NCBI RefSeq assembly: GCF_036010485.1
Contig: NZ_CP108568.1
Span: 4,347,001 to 4,411,000, forward strand
From: Streptomyces sp. NBC_01198
GTDB taxonomy: Bacteria; Actinomycetota; Actinomycetes; Streptomycetales; Streptomycetaceae
Direction of reading: 5' to 3'
DNA: 64,000 bases
Part shown: positions 62,613 to 64,000 of the stretch, piece by piece
How positions within the stretch are numbered: the stretch's first letter is position 1
How the letters are laid out: each line of letters begins with the position of its first letter
The notes under the pieces: generated by a model
Databases searched by the model: none
What the model was told of the DNA's origin: nothing
Seen by the model: the letters and a program-made list of their open reading frames with translations, nothing else
Translations under genes and position numbers: made by a program

Positions 62613-63239
62613 CTACCGACCCGGCGGTCCACCGCTGTCGGAGCGGCCACCGAGATCGAAGCGGCAGCAGACGCTCTTGCCGCCCTGGTCACGCGGCGCC
62701 CACCACACGAAGTCCGAGAGCTGACGCACGATATGCAGCCCGCGCCCCCTGTCCGGCAGCAGCGCCTCGGGCAGCTCGTCCGCGAGGCCGGAGGTGAACG
62801 GCTCACCCTCGGGCAGCGTCGGTGCGGTCGAATCCCCGTCCTCCACGTCCACCAGGAGCCAGCCCGGCCACAGCCGTAACGTCACGGCCAGCACCGATCC
62901 CCGCAACGGCGACCGCCCGTCGGGAACGGCGTGCTCTCTCGCGTTCCCGACCAACTCCGAGACGCAGCTGCGCACGCTGTCCGCCAGCGGCGCCAGCCCC
63001 CAGTCGTTCAACGTCACCGTGACCATGTCACGCGCCACCCGACCCGTGTCGGGCGCGTCGACGGGCAGAGTGAGCTTCCGGAAGCGGTCCGCCGGGTGAC
63101 GCTCCTCGCCGACTGCCGCTCGCTCCGGTCCTGCGCACCTCACGTTGTCCATCCCCGGCCCCGATTCCATGCCACTGGTCACCGTTCCTTCGCTCGGCTG
63201 GGTTGGGGCCTGCGGCGAGGCAGGGCTGATCTTCCCCAC
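62613..63239 (-). CDS. Anti-sigma-type ATP-binding protein (HATPase_c)
   Basis: A 208-residue single-domain ATP-binding protein of the RsbW/SpoIIAB type. The N-box is VRSCVSELVGNAREHAVP (about 88-105), the G1-like box is VDVEDGDSTAPTL and the G2-like box is DRGRGLHIVRQLSD. In streptomycetes such proteins form a large family, mostly of unknown target. GTG 63239 is the first start; the conserved part starts about residue 50, so Met 24 or 30 may be real. Divergent from a GntR-type gene over an operator array. Confidence 0.85.
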   Translation of the reverse strand: MGKISPASPQAPTQPSEGTVTSGMESGPGMDNVRCAGPERAAVGEERHPADRFRKLTLPVDAPDTGRVARDMVTVTLNDWGLAPLADSVRSCVSELVGNAREHAVPDGRSPLRGSVLAVTLRLWPGWLLVDVEDGDSTAPTLPEGEPFTSGLADELPEALLPDRGRGLHIVRQLSDFVWWAPRDQGGKSVCCRFDLGGRSDSGGPPGR

Positions 63240-63271
63240 GCACGTGCGGTGATCCCGACCCCAGCCCTCAG

Positions 63272-63385
63272 CTGGCCCACGCCAGTGTTATAACTGGCCT
63301 GAGCCAGTGAAGTGGCTCAGGCCAGTTGATGTCAACCCGTTCCAGGAAGCTGGCTCAAGCCAGGCACTAGGCTGGTCAGAGCCAG
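63272..63385. promoter_or_regulatory. Array of five CTGGC-N4-GCCAG-like operator sites
   Basis: Sites lie at 63272-63285, 63294-63307, 63312-63325 (first base G), 63350-63363 and 63372-63385. Spacings between starts are 22, 18, 38 and 22 bases. Sites two and three form a 15-bp inverted repeat over a 6-base loop. A GTTATA (minus-strand TATAAC) at 63287-63292 may be a -10 element for the ATPase gene. Likely bound by the GntR protein encoded next. Confidence 0.75.
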
Positions 63386-63397
63386 TCAGGAGGGATC

Positions 63398-64000
63398 ATG
63401 GTGGACGGCTCCGCAGACAAGAGGCCGCGCAGCCAGCAGATCGCCGCGGAATTGCGCAAGGCGATCGAGGACGGCACTTACCTGCCCGGCACCAGGCTTC
63501 CGTCGCAACGCGATCTTGCCCGGCAGTACGACGTCGCGCGCAATACGGTGGACGAAGCGCTGAAGGTTCTCGGCATCCAGGGACTCGTCACCTCGGAGTG
63601 GGGGCGGGGCGTATTCGTCCGGGAGAAGAAGCCGCTCATCCGTCTCGGGAGCGACCGGTACTCGCCGAAGTACCGGCAGTTGGAGCTGTCCCCGTTCCTT
63701 CTGGAATGCGCGAAGCAGGGGAAGCGCGGGCGTTTCGAAGTCCTCGGCATCGAGCGGGTGCAGCCGGATCCTGAGCTCGCAGAGAAGCTCAAGGTCCCCC
63801 TGGGCAGGAAATCACTGCTGCGCAGGGAGAACGTCTTCTACGCCGACGACGATCCCGTGTACCGCGTGACGACCTGGATCCCGTGGAGCATCGCCGAAGG
63901 CTCGGGGCTGGTCGAGGCGGAAGTGCCGCACCGGTTCGGCATCCACGGCGTGCTGGAGGAGCGGGGGCACGTGATGACCAGGATCAACGACGAGATCACC
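63398..64000 (+). CDS. GntR family regulator, UTRA domain, 3' end outside window
   Basis: The first 201 residues are present. The winged helix is at 10-75 (SQQIAAELRKAIEDGTYLPG, LPSQRDLARQYDVARNTVDEAL). The UTRA-like ligand domain starts near 100 (FEVLGIERVQPDPELAEKL and RRENVFYADDDPVYRVTTW). AGGAGG precedes ATG 63398. The gene runs past base 64000. Upstream lies a five-site operator array, so autorepression is likely. Regulators of this kind are common beside anti-sigma-type ATPase genes and on integrative elements. Confidence 0.88.
   Translation, partial: MVDGSADKRPRSQQIAAELRKAIEDGTYLPGTRLPSQRDLARQYDVARNTVDEALKVLGIQGLVTSEWGRGVFVREKKPLIRLGSDRYSPKYRQLELSPFLLECAKQGKRGRFEVLGIERVQPDPELAEKLKVPLGRKSLLRRENVFYADDDPVYRVTTWIPWSIAEGSGLVEAEVPHRFGIHGVLEERGHVMTRINDEIT

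Overview
The window is very GC-rich and packed with genes. GTG and TTG starts and purine-rich ribosome binding sites are common. Gene content (snapalysin, SpoIIE-type phosphatase, catalase-peroxidase next to a Fur regulator, sugar ABC transporter without its own ATPase, Xre and GntR regulators) fits the chromosome of a filamentous actinobacterium, Streptomyces or a close relative. I saw no rRNA, tRNA, CRISPR array or complete insertion sequence.

Layout. 0-16 kb is a mosaic of small metabolic and hypothetical genes: PIG-L deacetylase, SpoIIE phosphatase, iron-sulfur (6-4)-type photolyase, DHFR-like reductase, HAD and YciI proteins, a secreted FG-GAP protein, an operon with two YbjQ-like paralogs, a VOC protein and a secreted beta-helix protein. 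Several decayed fragments lie among them. 16-24 kb holds snapalysin, a membrane metallophosphoesterase, and a 1571-residue RHS/YD-repeat polymorphic toxin with its overlapping immunity gene. 24-29 kb has acetyltransferase, HAD, methyltransferase and MFS genes and a chimeric ThiF/GNAT pseudogene. 29-36.4 kb is an amino-sugar or glycoside module: solute-binding lipoprotein and two permeases, a GntR/UTRA regulator, a BadF-type sugar kinase, a GH4 glycosidase and a NagB-like deaminase. 36-41 kb has DUF2199, LUD, Fur and katG genes.

The most unusual part is 41.4-56.2 kb. Five genes on the minus strand overlap end to start and a sixth is at the head: coiled-coil protein, AAA+ ATPase with a degenerate first AAA unit, single-cluster radical SAM protein, FHA protein, membrane Ser/Thr kinase with a Thr-repeat tail, and a TPR-CHAT protease. 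A small membrane-anchored gene follows. A RES-type NAD-degrading toxin and its putative MbcA/Xre-like partner diverge from the head of the operon. This looks like a phospho-signal-controlled protease system, possibly a conflict or programmed-death system.

56-64 kb holds regulators (ArsR, Xre-cupin, two divergent Xre proteins over a TACGC-rich region), a methyltransferase with a His-rich tail, a DoxX protein, a junction of two broken genes, an STM4015-like LRR protein, an anti-sigma-type ATPase, and a GntR regulator preceded by five CTGGC-N4-GCCAG-like sites. The last gene runs off the window.
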